A stretch of DNA of 64,000 nucleotides, taken from contig DATLYY010000075.1 of NCBI GenBank assembly GCA_035574275.1, positions 62,001 to 126,000 on the forward strand, in the 5' to 3' direction. This DNA is from Verrucomicrobiia bacterium. GTDB taxonomy: Bacteria > Zixibacteria > MSB-5A5 > DSPP01. The notes beneath the pieces are model-generated. The model had not been told where the DNA came from, did no database searches, and saw only the letters and a list, made by a program, of their open reading frames with translations. Position 1 is the stretch's first letter. Each line of letters opens with the position of its first letter. The position numbers and the translations under genes are program-made. Shown here one piece after another: positions 42,444-50,912 of this stretch.

Positions 42444-43676
42444 TTATCCGCCGGCACGAATTGCCTCCACGGCCGGAAGGGACGAGGCCTTTTTCGCCGG
42501 ATACAAAGTGGCCAAAAACGAAAGTAAAATGGCAGCGGCCGAAACCGCCGCAAAGTCCGCCAGCTTGAACCCCACCGGCAGGAAATCGATGAAATAAATT
42601 TCCGCCGGCAGCCGGATGAAATGGTATTGGTACTGCAGCCAGGCCACGGCATACCCCAAGAGATTGCCGAAGAAAATCCCCAGAATCCCAATCCCCGTCC
42701 CCAAACTTATAAAAACGGTGCGGATGTTTTGGGCCGTTGCCCCCATCGCCACCAGGATCCCAATCTCCTTTTTCTTCTCCAAAACGAGCATCACTAAAGA
42801 AGAAACGATGCTGAAAGCCGCCACCGCCACGATTAAACTTAAAGCCACGAACATCGCATATTTTTCCAAGCTCATCCAGGAAAAAAGATTTTTATGCATC
42901 TCCTGCCAAGAAACGCTGTAAGCGGGCGACGGCAAGAATTGGTTTAACGTTTCCGAATACCGCTCCGCCTCGTTGGGGTTTTGGAGACGAATCTGCAGCC
43001 CGGTCACCCGCCCGTCGAAATCAAACAGTTCCTGCGCTTTGGACAAATGCACGTAGGCCAAATTGGCGTCGTACTCGTACATCCCGGTCTCGAAAACGCC
43101 CGACATCTTGAACTTCTTTACTTTGGGGGAAACACTCCCCCCCATAAAAACCTGCCCCCGCAGGGAAAAGAGCAGCACCGAATCCCCGAGCGTGACCCCC
43201 AGCCGCTGGGCCAGTCCCTTTCCCAAAAGAATTTTCGGCAGCGAATCGGGGCCAGCGTTTAAGTTGAAATCCCCGGCGACGATTCGCTCCGCAATTTTGG
43301 TTGCCTTCGGTTCTTCCTCCGGCAAAATGCCTCGCACGATGATGCCGTCGTTTTCCAAGCGGGAAGAGATCGCGGCCTTGTAGTAAACGAACGGCGCCCG
43401 GGCTACGAATCCGGGAAATGAAGCGAGCAGCGAGTCGAGGGATTGCCAGTCGGTAAGTCCCACGTCGCCGGAGGTGAAAATCACCACGTCGGCGGTGGTT
43501 CCGAGGATGCGGTCTTTGACTTCCGCCTCGAAGCCGTTCATCATCGACAAAACAAAAAGGAGGGCCGCCACGCCGATGGCGATCCCTCCGATGGAAATGA
43601 AGCTTGTGGCGGAAACAAAGCGCTCCCGGCGGCGGGAACGGAAGTAGCGCCCCGCCACCAGAAACTCCCAGCGCAC
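42444..43676 (-). CDS. lolC: Lipoprotein-releasing ABC permease, LolC/E family
   Basis: The 410-residue permease has the four-helix MacB/FtsX topology: N-terminal helix with FVSATSFISIGGIAIGVAAL, a large periplasmic domain (about residues 45-260), and three C-terminal helices (FVALSLIVAVAAFSIVSSL). With LolD it would extract lipoproteins. A single LolC/E-type gene is present, where proteobacteria have LolC plus LolE; a homodimer (LolF-like) is likely. The start is GTG, overlapping the lysS stop (TAGTG). Confidence 0.9.
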   Translation of the reverse strand: MRWEFLVAGRYFRSRRRERFVSATSFISIGGIAIGVAALLFVLSMMNGFEAEVKDRILGTTADVVIFTSGDVGLTDWQSLDSLLASFPGFVARAPFVYYKAAISSRLENDGIIVRGILPEEEPKATKIAERIVAGDFNLNAGPDSLPKILLGKGLAQRLGVTLGDSVLLFSLRGQVFMGGSVSPKVKKFKMSGVFETGMYEYDANLAYVHLSKAQELFDFDGRVTGLQIRLQNPNEAERYSETLNQFLPSPAYSVSWQEMHKNLFSWMSLEKYAMFVALSLIVAVAAFSIVSSLVMLVLEKKKEIGILVAMGATAQNIRTVFISLGTGIGILGIFFGNLLGYAVAWLQYQYHFIRLPAEIYFIDFLPVGFKLADFAAVSAAAILLSFLATLYPAKKASSLPAVEAIRAGG

Positions 43677-45193
43677 TATGTCTCCTCCGGCGGCTCGTGT
43701 CCGAGAGGGCGCATCTGCGGGAAGAACAAAACATCCCGGATGGAGCTCTGGTCGGTCAAAAACATCACCAGCCGGTCCAGCCCCAATCCCAGCCCGCCGG
43801 TCGGCGGCATCCCGTATTCGAGCGCGTTCAAATAATCCTCGTCCAATTCGTGCGCCTCCTCATCCCCTTTTTCTTTCAAAGCCAATTGCTGCATAAACCG
43901 CTCCCGCTGGTCAAGCGGGTCGTTCAGTTCGGAAAAGGCGTTGGCCATCTCCTGTCCCATGATGAAAAGCTCAAACCGCTCGGTCAGGCGGGGATTGGAA
44001 CGATGTTTCTTGGCAAGGGGCGAAATCTCCGCCGGATAATCGGTCACAAAAGTCGGATTTTGCAGCCCCGGCTGCACCTTTTCCGAAAAGAGAATATCGA
44101 CCAGAACCCCCCAGGTCGGATTCGCGGGCACCTCCAGCCCCATTTTTCTGACGGCGGAAGCCAGCGCTTTCTCGTCTTGCGAAAGACAATCCACACCGGT
44201 CGCCTCTTGGATGGAATCCAGAAGCGAAATCTCCTTCCACTCCCCGGCCAGATTGATGGTTTTCCCCTGATGCGGCACTTCCAGCTTCCCCAAAACTTTC
44301 TGCGCAATGTGGAGGATGAGATTTTTAGTGAGCTTCATAATATCCCGGTAGTCGTGGTACGCCCAGTACAGCTCCATCATCGAAAACTCCGGGTTGTGGA
44401 AGCGGTCAATCCCCTCGTTGCGGAAGTCCTTGCACACCTCGTATACCTTCTCGTACCCGCCCACGACCAGCCGCTTCAAGTACAGCTCATCCGCAATCCG
44501 CAGGTAAAGGGGGATGCCCAAGGCGTTGTGAAAGGTTTTGAAAGGCCTTGCCGTCGCCCCTCCATAGAGGGGCTGCAGAATCGGGGTCTCCACTTCAAGG
44601 AATCCCTCTCCATCCAGATACTCCCGCATCGCCCGGTAGATGGCCGTCCGCTGGACAAAAACCTCACGGACGCCGGGGGTGACGATTAAATCGACGTACC
44701 GTTGCCGGTAGCGCAGCTCCACATCCTTCAGCCCATGCCATTTTTCCGGCAAGGGGCGGAGTGACTTGGCTAAAACTTCGAGACGCGCCGCCCGCACCGA
44801 AATTTCTCCCTTGTGGGTTCTGAAAACTGCGCCCGTGATGCCGACGAAATCCCCGACATCCAAATCATTAAGCAATTCATACTGCTTCCCCAAAACATCC
44901 GCCTTGGCGTAGATTTGAATCTGCCCCAAATCATCTTGGATATGAAAAAAGGTGGACTTGCCGTGCTCCCGGAACGACCGGATCCGCCCGGCGACTTTTA
45001 CTTCTTTTTCTTCATGAGCGGCAAAGCCGGCTTTTATCTCCTCCGAAAAATGCGTCCGCTCAAACTTATGGGGGTAGGGGTTTATCCCTTTGGAGACCAG
45101 CCGCCCCAGCTTCTCCCGCCGGTGCGCCAAAAGCCCATTCAAAGGTCTTTCGTGTTGTTCTTGCCCCCTTGATTGTTCCGGCACTTCCGTCAT
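43676..45193 (-). CDS. lysS: Lysyl-tRNA synthetase, class II
   Basis: The 505-residue enzyme has the N-terminal OB-fold anticodon domain (EVKVAGRIRSFREHGKSTFF) and the class II catalytic core with motif 2 (CKDFRNEGIDRFHNPEFSMM) and motif 3 (GMPPTGGLGLGLDRLVMFL). Length is normal. It leads the minus-strand run lysS, lolC/E, lolD, mcsA, mcsB, clpC. Confidence 0.97.
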   Translation of the reverse strand: MTEVPEQSRGQEQHERPLNGLLAHRREKLGRLVSKGINPYPHKFERTHFSEEIKAGFAAHEEKEVKVAGRIRSFREHGKSTFFHIQDDLGQIQIYAKADVLGKQYELLNDLDVGDFVGITGAVFRTHKGEISVRAARLEVLAKSLRPLPEKWHGLKDVELRYRQRYVDLIVTPGVREVFVQRTAIYRAMREYLDGEGFLEVETPILQPLYGGATARPFKTFHNALGIPLYLRIADELYLKRLVVGGYEKVYEVCKDFRNEGIDRFHNPEFSMMELYWAYHDYRDIMKLTKNLILHIAQKVLGKLEVPHQGKTINLAGEWKEISLLDSIQEATGVDCLSQDEKALASAVRKMGLEVPANPTWGVLVDILFSEKVQPGLQNPTFVTDYPAEISPLAKKHRSNPRLTERFELFIMGQEMANAFSELNDPLDQRERFMQQLALKEKGDEEAHELDEDYLNALEYGMPPTGGLGLGLDRLVMFLTDQSSIRDVLFFPQMRPLGHEPPEET

Positions 45194-45370
45194 AGACAGC
45201 GAATATTAGGGGAAATCCGAGGGGAGTCAAGAAAAACCACCCTCGCTGGAACACCCGCTCTTTTTTTGGAAACAAAAACGGGCCTTCCGGAGGAGGGGGA
45301 CGGAAGACCCATTTTGCCTTGGGAGGAAAAAGGCCAAGCTTTATCCCGGGCGCAGCCGCGGGTTGAACTC

Positions 45371-45388
45371 AAAAACCTACGGGTTTTT
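45371..45388 (-). terminator. Hairpin across the stop of the 45377 gene
   Basis: On the minus strand AAAAACC pairs with GGTTTTT around a short loop that includes the TAG, giving a weak U-rich terminator-like stem. Confidence 0.4.
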
Positions 45389-46000
45389 CTCCTTCTTGAC
45401 GATGGACAGAATGTTCTGCAGCGAGGTGGTGACGTTGGTCAAAACCTTGGAATAGCGTTTCAAAAGCTCGGTGTACTGCCAGCGCATCGAAAAGGCCTTT
45501 TCCGGGAATTCGAAAAGCTCGAGTAGCGTCCGTTTGTAAATCTCCTCCACGTATTTCAAGACATAAAACGGAAAGTCGGGAATGTTCGGGTCGGTCGTCT
45601 CCCCTTTGGCCAGCCGCTCCTTGTAAATCTCCACCCGCTCCAAAACGACTGTGCCGAAGCACCACGGGCTCATCACCACGGCCAGATTGCCGGATTCGGG
45701 GTAAAAGGCATAAACGGTTTTCAAAACCACGTCCACGATGACCTTGCGCGCCCGGTAATAGGCAATTGTTTCGCTCATCCGCGGGTCGGTGGCCGCGAGT
45801 TTGGCGTTCAGGGCCTCTTTTTCCTCCAGACAGCGCAGCTCTACCTGTTCTAAAAAGCGATAGTAATCGGCAAAATGAACTTTTACGTTTTCGTTGACGG
45901 AAAGGATGTAAAGCCCTGCTTCATCTTTCCCCACGCGAGGGTCTGAAAGGAAGCGCATTTTTTCCGGTGTGAATCCCGGCGCTATTCCGTTGGAAAGCAT
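45377..46000 (-). CDS. Conserved-looking protein of unknown function (207 aa)
   Basis: I do not recognise this protein. It is soluble, mainly helical, with few Cys (two) and no signal peptide or membrane segment. Features are YYRFLEQVELRCLEEKEAL, a KVIVDVVLKTVYAFYPESGN strand-helix part, and a basic C-terminal helix (ILSIVKKEKNP). Codon use matches its neighbours, so it is a real gene. It is preceded by 287 non-coding bases, and followed by lysS after 183 bases. Confidence 0.65.
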   Translation of the reverse strand: MLSNGIAPGFTPEKMRFLSDPRVGKDEAGLYILSVNENVKVHFADYYRFLEQVELRCLEEKEALNAKLAATDPRMSETIAYYRARKVIVDVVLKTVYAFYPESGNLAVVMSPWCFGTVVLERVEIYKERLAKGETTDPNIPDFPFYVLKYVEEIYKRTLLELFEFPEKAFSMRWQYTELLKRYSKVLTNVTTSLQNILSIVKKEKNP

Positions 46001-46287
46001 TCCCCATTTTCTCCTTTAACCCTCCGCTTTCTGCATTTTGCAACCGCTGTGCCACAGAACCGAATTTTGGAGACGAATATTCGACGGAAAAACCCCATTA
46101 AAAATTCCCGTTAATCAGTTGCGGATAAGCCGATTATGGTATGGGCGAATCCCCATACTTTTTCCGTCCATCCAAAACGGCGGAAATTGACGAGGAAGCG
46201 TCAAAAAACCGCTGTGCAAGGAGGCGCACAAATGTAGGGATGTATTGCAGTGCATCCTCATTCCCCCTCTCTGTATCGGAGAGGGGG
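46001..46287. other. Intergenic region with two palindromes
   Basis: No convincing gene. It holds a GTATGGG/CCCATAC hairpin (46139-46145 with 46152-46158) with a T-run on the plus strand, and the 9-bp palindrome at 46263-46287 adjoining the coaX stop. Confidence 0.4.
46263..46287. repeat. CCCCCTCTC/GAGAGGGGG palindrome (dispersed repeat type)
   Basis: CCCCCTCTC (46263-46271) and GAGAGGGGG (46279-46287) are a perfect 9-bp inverted repeat, followed by TTAGGGGGTAAGG. This form (CTCTCTGTATCGGAGAGGGGG) looks like a widespread dispersed palindrome seen in many genomes, as I recall. It abuts the coaX stop codon. Confidence 0.5.
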
Positions 46288-47061
46288 TTAGGGGGTAAGG
46301 TCTGCTATAATTCTCAACCCCTTCAGCGTCAAATCCGCATCAACTTTCTGTATCCGCTTGGACAACCCGGTCACTGTTTTCGCCAGTCCCCCCGTGGCTA
46401 TGACCTTGACTTTGGTGCGCAATTCCTTTTCAATTTCCATCACCATCCGGTCAATCCCCCCCGCCGCGCCAATGAGAATTCCGGATTGCAGGGCCTCCTC
46501 CGTTGAACGCCCTATGGCCTTCCGCGGCTTTTTCAAAGCCACTTTGGGCAAAAGCGCTGTCCTGCGCACCAAATCCGCCGAGGCGGTCTCCACCCCCGGC
46601 CCGATGGCGCCCCCCAGATACTCTCCTTTCTTGGTGACGACCTCAAACTTGGTCGCCGTCCCCAAATCGACCACAACGATGGGCCCGCCGTAGAGATAAA
46701 ACCCCGCGATGGCATTCGCCAGCCGATCCGTTCCTAACTGTTCCGGTTTTCGGTAGCCGATTTTCAGTCCAACCGGCAGGGCGGCGGAAACCAAAAGCGG
46801 CTTTATCCCGAACCTTGTCTGGATGACCGTGGTATAAACATTGGTCAGGCGCGGCACTACCGAGGCGACTACGGCCTTCTCGAGGTAGGGGGTGCTTGAA
46901 AGCTTTTTTGCAAGAAAGGTGGAAAGCATTTCCGCACATTCTTCAACCGCCAGCTCCAGTCGGGAGCCGAACCGGTCGGAATGCATCAGCCGGGAACCCC
47001 GAAAAAGCCCCGCCGTTGAGGTGGTGTTTCCTATATCCAAAGCTAAAACAAGCCCGGCCAT
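46288..47061 (-). CDS. coaX: Type III pantothenate kinase CoaX
   Basis: The 257-residue protein belongs to the ASKHA fold: LALDIGNTTSTAGLFRGS (phosphate 1), VVDLGTATKFEVVTKKG (phosphate 2), GTDRLANAIAGFYLYGGP (pantothenate loop) and VIATGGLAKTV. It phosphorylates pantothenate in CoA synthesis. The gene ends at the palindrome at 46263-46287. Confidence 0.96.
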   Translation of the reverse strand: MAGLVLALDIGNTTSTAGLFRGSRLMHSDRFGSRLELAVEECAEMLSTFLAKKLSSTPYLEKAVVASVVPRLTNVYTTVIQTRFGIKPLLVSAALPVGLKIGYRKPEQLGTDRLANAIAGFYLYGGPIVVVDLGTATKFEVVTKKGEYLGGAIGPGVETASADLVRRTALLPKVALKKPRKAIGRSTEEALQSGILIGAAGGIDRMVMEIEKELRTKVKVIATGGLAKTVTGLSKRIQKVDADLTLKGLRIIADLTP

Positions 47062-47105
47062 ACGGCCAAAAAGCAGGGCCAGGCCCCCTTTGTCAAAACC
47101 TATTT

Positions 47106-47122
47106 GGCCCGGTTACCGGGCC
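47106..47122. promoter_or_regulatory. 17-base palindrome between coaX and the TPR gene
   Basis: GGCCCGG-TTA-CCGGGCC is a perfect inverted repeat in the divergent promoter region, 23 bases upstream of the TPR -10. It could be an operator or simply a stable hairpin. Confidence 0.4.
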
Positions 47123-47141
47123 CGTTTTATGCGCTTAAAAC

Positions 47142-47150
47142 TGTTATATT
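47142..47150 (+). promoter_or_regulatory. Extended -10 promoter for the TPR gene
   Basis: TGTTATATT (47142-47150), 11 bases before ATG 47162. The leader would be only a few bases long. Confidence 0.45.
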
Positions 47151-47161
47151 AGGTGGCTGAT

Positions 47162-47887
47162 ATGAAAATCCCGTTCGCCGGCTTGATTCTCGTAATCCTT
47201 TTTTCCACCGCCCCGGCCCAGGAGCAAAAGCCAGCCAATTCATTGGAAACTTCCGGAAAGGCTGTCCAGCCCCCTCAGGCCAAGACTGCCGACTCTGCCG
47301 ATTTCTATTTCAAATGGGCCAAAGCCCTTTGCGATTCCGCCAACTACCGGATGGCGGTTTTGAAGTTCAAACGGGCGGTCATCATCCGCCACAATTTCCC
47401 GGAGGCTTGGACCGAATGGGGGATCGCCCTGGCCAATTTGGGACGCACGGAGGAGGAGATTGCCAAGTACCAGGAGGCGATAAAAATCGACTCCACGTAC
47501 GGCGACGCCTACTTCAACTGGGGGACGACTCTGGCCAACCATCAGCAGTTCAAGGAGGCAACCGAAATTTTTAAAAAGGGAATCGCCGCCGCCTCCAAAT
47601 ATCCCAAAAACTACGAGGGACTGGGAAAAGTCCAGAACCAGACCGGCTTTTATTCAGAGGCCATAAAGAGTTTCGAAAAATCGCTGGAGCTGAATCCCGC
47701 CAACCCTTGGGCCCTCTTCTGGCAGTCCGGCTGCTACGCCCGGCTGAAAAAGAAAGCCGAATCGCTGGCCGCCCTGGAAAAGGCGATCCAGTGGGGGGGG
47801 GATTTTTATAAAATGGAAGCCCAAAAAGACGGCGCCTTCAACTCGCTCTGGAACGATCCCGACTTCAAGAAAATAGTCGGCCTTTAA
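47162..47887 (+). CDS. Secreted TPR-repeat protein
   Basis: The 241-residue protein has a signal peptide (FAGLILVILFSTAPAQ) and four tetratricopeptide repeats between about residues 40 and 190, for example AWTEWGIALANLGRTEEEIA, DAYFNWGTTLANHQQFKEA and NYEGLGKVQNQTGFYSEA. TPRs bind other proteins; no enzyme domain is present. The ATG at 47162 has AGGTGG upstream. The GTG nine bases before it is an alternative start. uvrB follows after 17 bases. Confidence 0.85.
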   Translation: MKIPFAGLILVILFSTAPAQEQKPANSLETSGKAVQPPQAKTADSADFYFKWAKALCDSANYRMAVLKFKRAVIIRHNFPEAWTEWGIALANLGRTEEEIAKYQEAIKIDSTYGDAYFNWGTTLANHQQFKEATEIFKKGIAAASKYPKNYEGLGKVQNQTGFYSEAIKSFEKSLELNPANPWALFWQSGCYARLKKKAESLAALEKAIQWGGDFYKMEAQKDGAFNSLWNDPDFKKIVGL

Positions 47888-47904
47888 ACCCGCAATAAGA
47901 ACCG

Positions 47905-49905
47905 ATGTCTCCGTTTCAAGTAATCTCCTCCTACGAGCCGAAAGGGGATCAGCCGCAGGCGATTGAGGCTCTTGCCAAGGGGATCCGGGAAAACCGCCGC
48001 TATCAAACCCTCTTGGGCGTCACCGGCAGCGGCAAAACCTTCACCATGGCCAAGGTCGTGGAGGCGGTGCAAAAGCCGACTTTGGTCATCTCCCACAACA
48101 AGACGCTGGCCGCCCAGCTCTACGGTGAGCTGAAAAGTTTTTTCCCCAAAAACGCCGTTGAGTTTTTCATCAGCTACTACGACTATTACCAGCCGGAGGC
48201 CTATGTTCCCCAGTCGGACACCTACATCGAAAAGGACACCTCGGTAAACGAGGATATCGACCGGCTCCGCCTGCGCGCCACCAGTTCCCTTTTGGAACGG
48301 GAGGACACCATTATCGTCGCCTCGGTCTCCTGCATCTACGGCTTGGGGTCGCCGGAGGACTACCGCGAAATGATGGTGTTTGTCGAAGTCGGCCAGAAAA
48401 TCGACCGGGACAAGTTTTTGAAGATGTTGATAGATATCCATTACAACCGCAACGATTTCGAATTCGGCCGCGGCACTTTCCGCGTCCGCGGCGACGTGGT
48501 GGAGGTGCACCTGGCCTACGAGGAAAACGCCGCCCGGGTGGAGTTCTTCGGCGACGAAATCGAAAAAATCTCGGTCATCGATATTTTGAAGGGCGAAGTG
48601 CTGGAGGAAAAAAAGAAGGCCAGCATTTACCCCGCCAAGCATTTTGTAACCACGATGCCCAAAATCGAGCGGGCTGTAAAAACCATTGAGGAGGAACTGG
48701 CCCAACGACTGGAGTTTTTTCGTTCGCAGGGAAAGCTCTTGGAAGCCCAGCGGCTCGAGTCCCGCACCCGTTTTGACATCGAAATGATGAAGGAGGTTGG
48801 CTACTGCACCGGGATTGAAAACTATTCCCGCCATCTGGCCGGCCGAAAGCCCGGGGAAAGACCGTTCACCCTGCTCGATTTTTTCCCCAAGGATTTTCTC
48901 TGCATTATTGACGAGTCACATCAAACCCTGCCCCAAATTCGCGGTATGTACAACGGCGACCGAGCCCGCAAGGAGGTGTTGGTGGAGTATGGCTTCCGTC
49001 TTCCGTCGGCTTTGGACAACCGCCCCCTTTTCTTCGAAGAGTTTGAATTTCTGATTCCTCAGTTTGTCTATGTCTCCGCTACGCCGGGGGATGTGGAGCT
49101 GGAAAAATCGGAAGGGGTGGTGGTGGAGCAGATTATCCGCCCAACCGGACTCATCGACCCCAAGATTACCGTCAAGCCGCTCGCCCATCAGGTGGACGAT
49201 TTGCTGGAGGAAATCCGCAAGCGGGTGGCCAAGGGGGAGCGGGTTTTGGTGACGACATTGACCAAACGGATGGCGGAGGACTTGGCCGACTATCTGGCGC
49301 AGATGGGAATAAAAGTACGCTACCTGCATGCCGAAATTGATGCCATCGAGCGCACCGAAATTTTGCGCGACCTACGCCTGGCGGAATTCGACGTTCTGGT
49401 CGGCATCAATCTCTTGCGCGAAGGGCTCGATTTGCCGGAAGTTTCCCTTGTGGCGATAATGGACGCCGACAAGGAGGGATTTTTGCGCTCCGACCGTTCG
49501 CTCATCCAGATTTCCGGCCGGGCCGCCCGGAACAAGGCCGGCGAGGTGGTGATGTATGCCGATGCCATCACGGACTCGATGAAAAAAGCAATTGCCGAAA
49601 CCGGGCGCCGCCGAAAAATTCAGGAAGAGTACAACCGCGCGCACGGCATCGAGCCGCAGACCATTTTCAAAAGCAGGGAGGAAATCATGAAAGCCACCCT
49701 GTTTGCGGACTCCAAAACCCCGCCGGAAGCGAAGGAGGAAAAGCTGGACTTGTTCGAGCGGATGGAGCTGGAGGAACGCATCGCCGCCCTGACCCGCGAG
49801 ATGAAGCGCCGCGCCTCCCAGTACGAGTTCGAAAAGGCCGCCGCCTACCGGGACGAAATCGCCAAGCTGAAGGCCCGGTTCAAAAAAACCGGCAAAAGAA
49901 GCTGA
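47905..49905 (+). CDS. uvrB: Excinuclease ABC subunit UvrB
   Basis: The 666-residue helicase-like protein has Walker [17 protein letters not shown], the beta-hairpin region [30 protein letters not shown], motif [10 protein letters not shown] and the C-terminal UVR domain ([17 protein letters not shown]), which binds UvrC. It verifies DNA damage in nucleotide excision repair. Length is typical. The ATL protein at 22805 would be a natural partner in feeding alkylguanine lesions into this pathway. Confidence 0.97.
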   Translation: MSPFQVISSYEPKGDQPQAIEALAKGIRENRRYQTLLGVTGSGKTFTMAKVVEAVQKPTLVISHNKTLAAQLYGELKSFFPKNAVEFFISYYDYYQPEAYVPQSDTYIEKDTSVNEDIDRLRLRATSSLLEREDTIIVASVSCIYGLGSPEDYREMMVFVEVGQKIDRDKFLKMLIDIHYNRNDFEFGRGTFRVRGDVVEVHLAYEENAARVEFFGDEIEKISVIDILKGEVLEEKKKASIYPAKHFVTTMPKIERAVKTIEEELAQRLEFFRSQGKLLEAQRLESRTRFDIEMMKEVGYCTGIENYSRHLAGRKPGERPFTLLDFFPKDFLCIIDESHQTLPQIRGMYNGDRARKEVLVEYGFRLPSALDNRPLFFEEFEFLIPQFVYVSATPGDVELEKSEGVVVEQIIRPTGLIDPKITVKPLAHQVDDLLEEIRKRVAKGERVLVTTLTKRMAEDLADYLAQMGIKVRYLHAEIDAIERTEILRDLRLAEFDVLVGINLLREGLDLPEVSLVAIMDADKEGFLRSDRSLIQISGRAARNKAGEVVMYADAITDSMKKAIAETGRRRKIQEEYNRAHGIEPQTIFKSREEIMKATLFADSKTPPEAKEEKLDLFERMELEERIAALTREMKRRASQYEFEKAAAYRDEIAKLKARFKKTGKRS

Positions 49906-49928
49906 TTTCTTTTTTCTTTCGTCGGGCT

Positions 49929-49934
49929 TATATT
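49929..49934 (+). promoter_or_regulatory. -10 element for the 49947 lipoprotein
   Basis: TATATT lies 12 bases upstream of ATG 49947. No good -35 is seen. The leader would be about 5 bases. Confidence 0.3.
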
Positions 49935-49946
49935 GCCTCTGGTGGT

Positions 49947-50885
49947 ATGTTTTTGAAACGGATGCTATTGCTAAACTTCAACAAGCTTGTTCTTCTCCTC
50001 ATCGGGGCCCTCCTCCTGATTTCGCTCTTCACCTCCGGCTGCGAAAAATCGGTAAAAGTCAGCTTCACCACCCGTGACATCATCCGCTTTTTAATCCGCG
50101 ACAATCCCGGCATCTTTTCCAACTCCTTTCTGGACACTACGCGGGTCAATGCCGCCGGCAGCGATTTTTTCTTTTCCCGCAGTTTTACGGTCAAATCGCT
50201 GGACACCGTCATCACCTTGAACGATTTGGATACCATTTCGATCAGCCCCTTGAACGTCGTCCCCAAATCCCCCCGCGATGCCGGCGCCGAAATCATCGAC
50301 ACGTTGATCGGCCAGTTGAAAATCGACAGCGCGGGCAACCAAAAACCCGTCCGGAATTTCCGCCTCCCGGTGACCAAGTTCGGCTACTTTCAAAAACTGC
50401 AGTCAGATGCCTTCGTAAACCGCGGCTGGCTGGTGCTCGGTGCCACCCAGACCTTCGTGGGTGTTGATCGCATAATGGATTCCGTGCAACTGGTCGGAAT
50501 CAACTCAAACCGGGACACGCTGATCATCCGCCAGGCGCGCAATGCGAACCTGGACCCTCTTTCCGATCCGCAGGTCTTCAAAGTCCGTACGAATCCCTAC
50601 CAGTTTCTTCCGGGCGACTCGGTCGAGGTCCGCGTCTGGGTGAAAATCTCGACCTTCGATACCGTATACGTTTTCTGTCATATCAATGATTTCTCCTCCA
50701 TCCGGCGAATACAACTCGGGGAAGTTAGTCCGGGAGAATTTCAGGGCGGTTTCAAACTGGTCGCCGATTCCCGCTTGGATTACAACTTTTGGCGCGTGGC
50801 GGTGGATGCCATAGCCCATTCCACTTTGACCGGCGGCTCCTTTGACAACGAAATCTGGGGCATCATTTACCAGGTGCACCCCTGA
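49947..50885 (+). CDS. Putative lipoprotein of unknown function
   Basis: The 312-residue protein has a hydrophobic N-terminus ending in a lipobox (LISLFTSGC), so Cys32 should be lipidated. The rest is beta-rich with many Asp and Ser (for example SLDTVITLNDLDTISISPL, VFKVRTNPYQFLPGDSVEVR, FDTVYVFCHINDFSS), which suggests immunoglobulin-like or similar sandwich domains. No family is recognised. ATG 49962 is an alternative start. It lies between uvrB and the aldehyde dehydrogenase gene. Confidence 0.7.
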   Translation: MFLKRMLLLNFNKLVLLLIGALLLISLFTSGCEKSVKVSFTTRDIIRFLIRDNPGIFSNSFLDTTRVNAAGSDFFFSRSFTVKSLDTVITLNDLDTISISPLNVVPKSPRDAGAEIIDTLIGQLKIDSAGNQKPVRNFRLPVTKFGYFQKLQSDAFVNRGWLVLGATQTFVGVDRIMDSVQLVGINSNRDTLIIRQARNANLDPLSDPQVFKVRTNPYQFLPGDSVEVRVWVKISTFDTVYVFCHINDFSSIRRIQLGEVSPGEFQGGFKLVADSRLDYNFWRVAVDAIAHSTLTGGSFDNEIWGIIYQVHP

Positions 50886-50912
50886 CCTAAAATGCCGATA
50901 TTACTATAACTG

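Noticed and set aside
46139-46158. GTATGGG/CCCATAC hairpin with T-run on the plus strand as a terminator
   Set aside because: No plus-strand gene ends upstream of it. It is noted only as part of the intergenic region.
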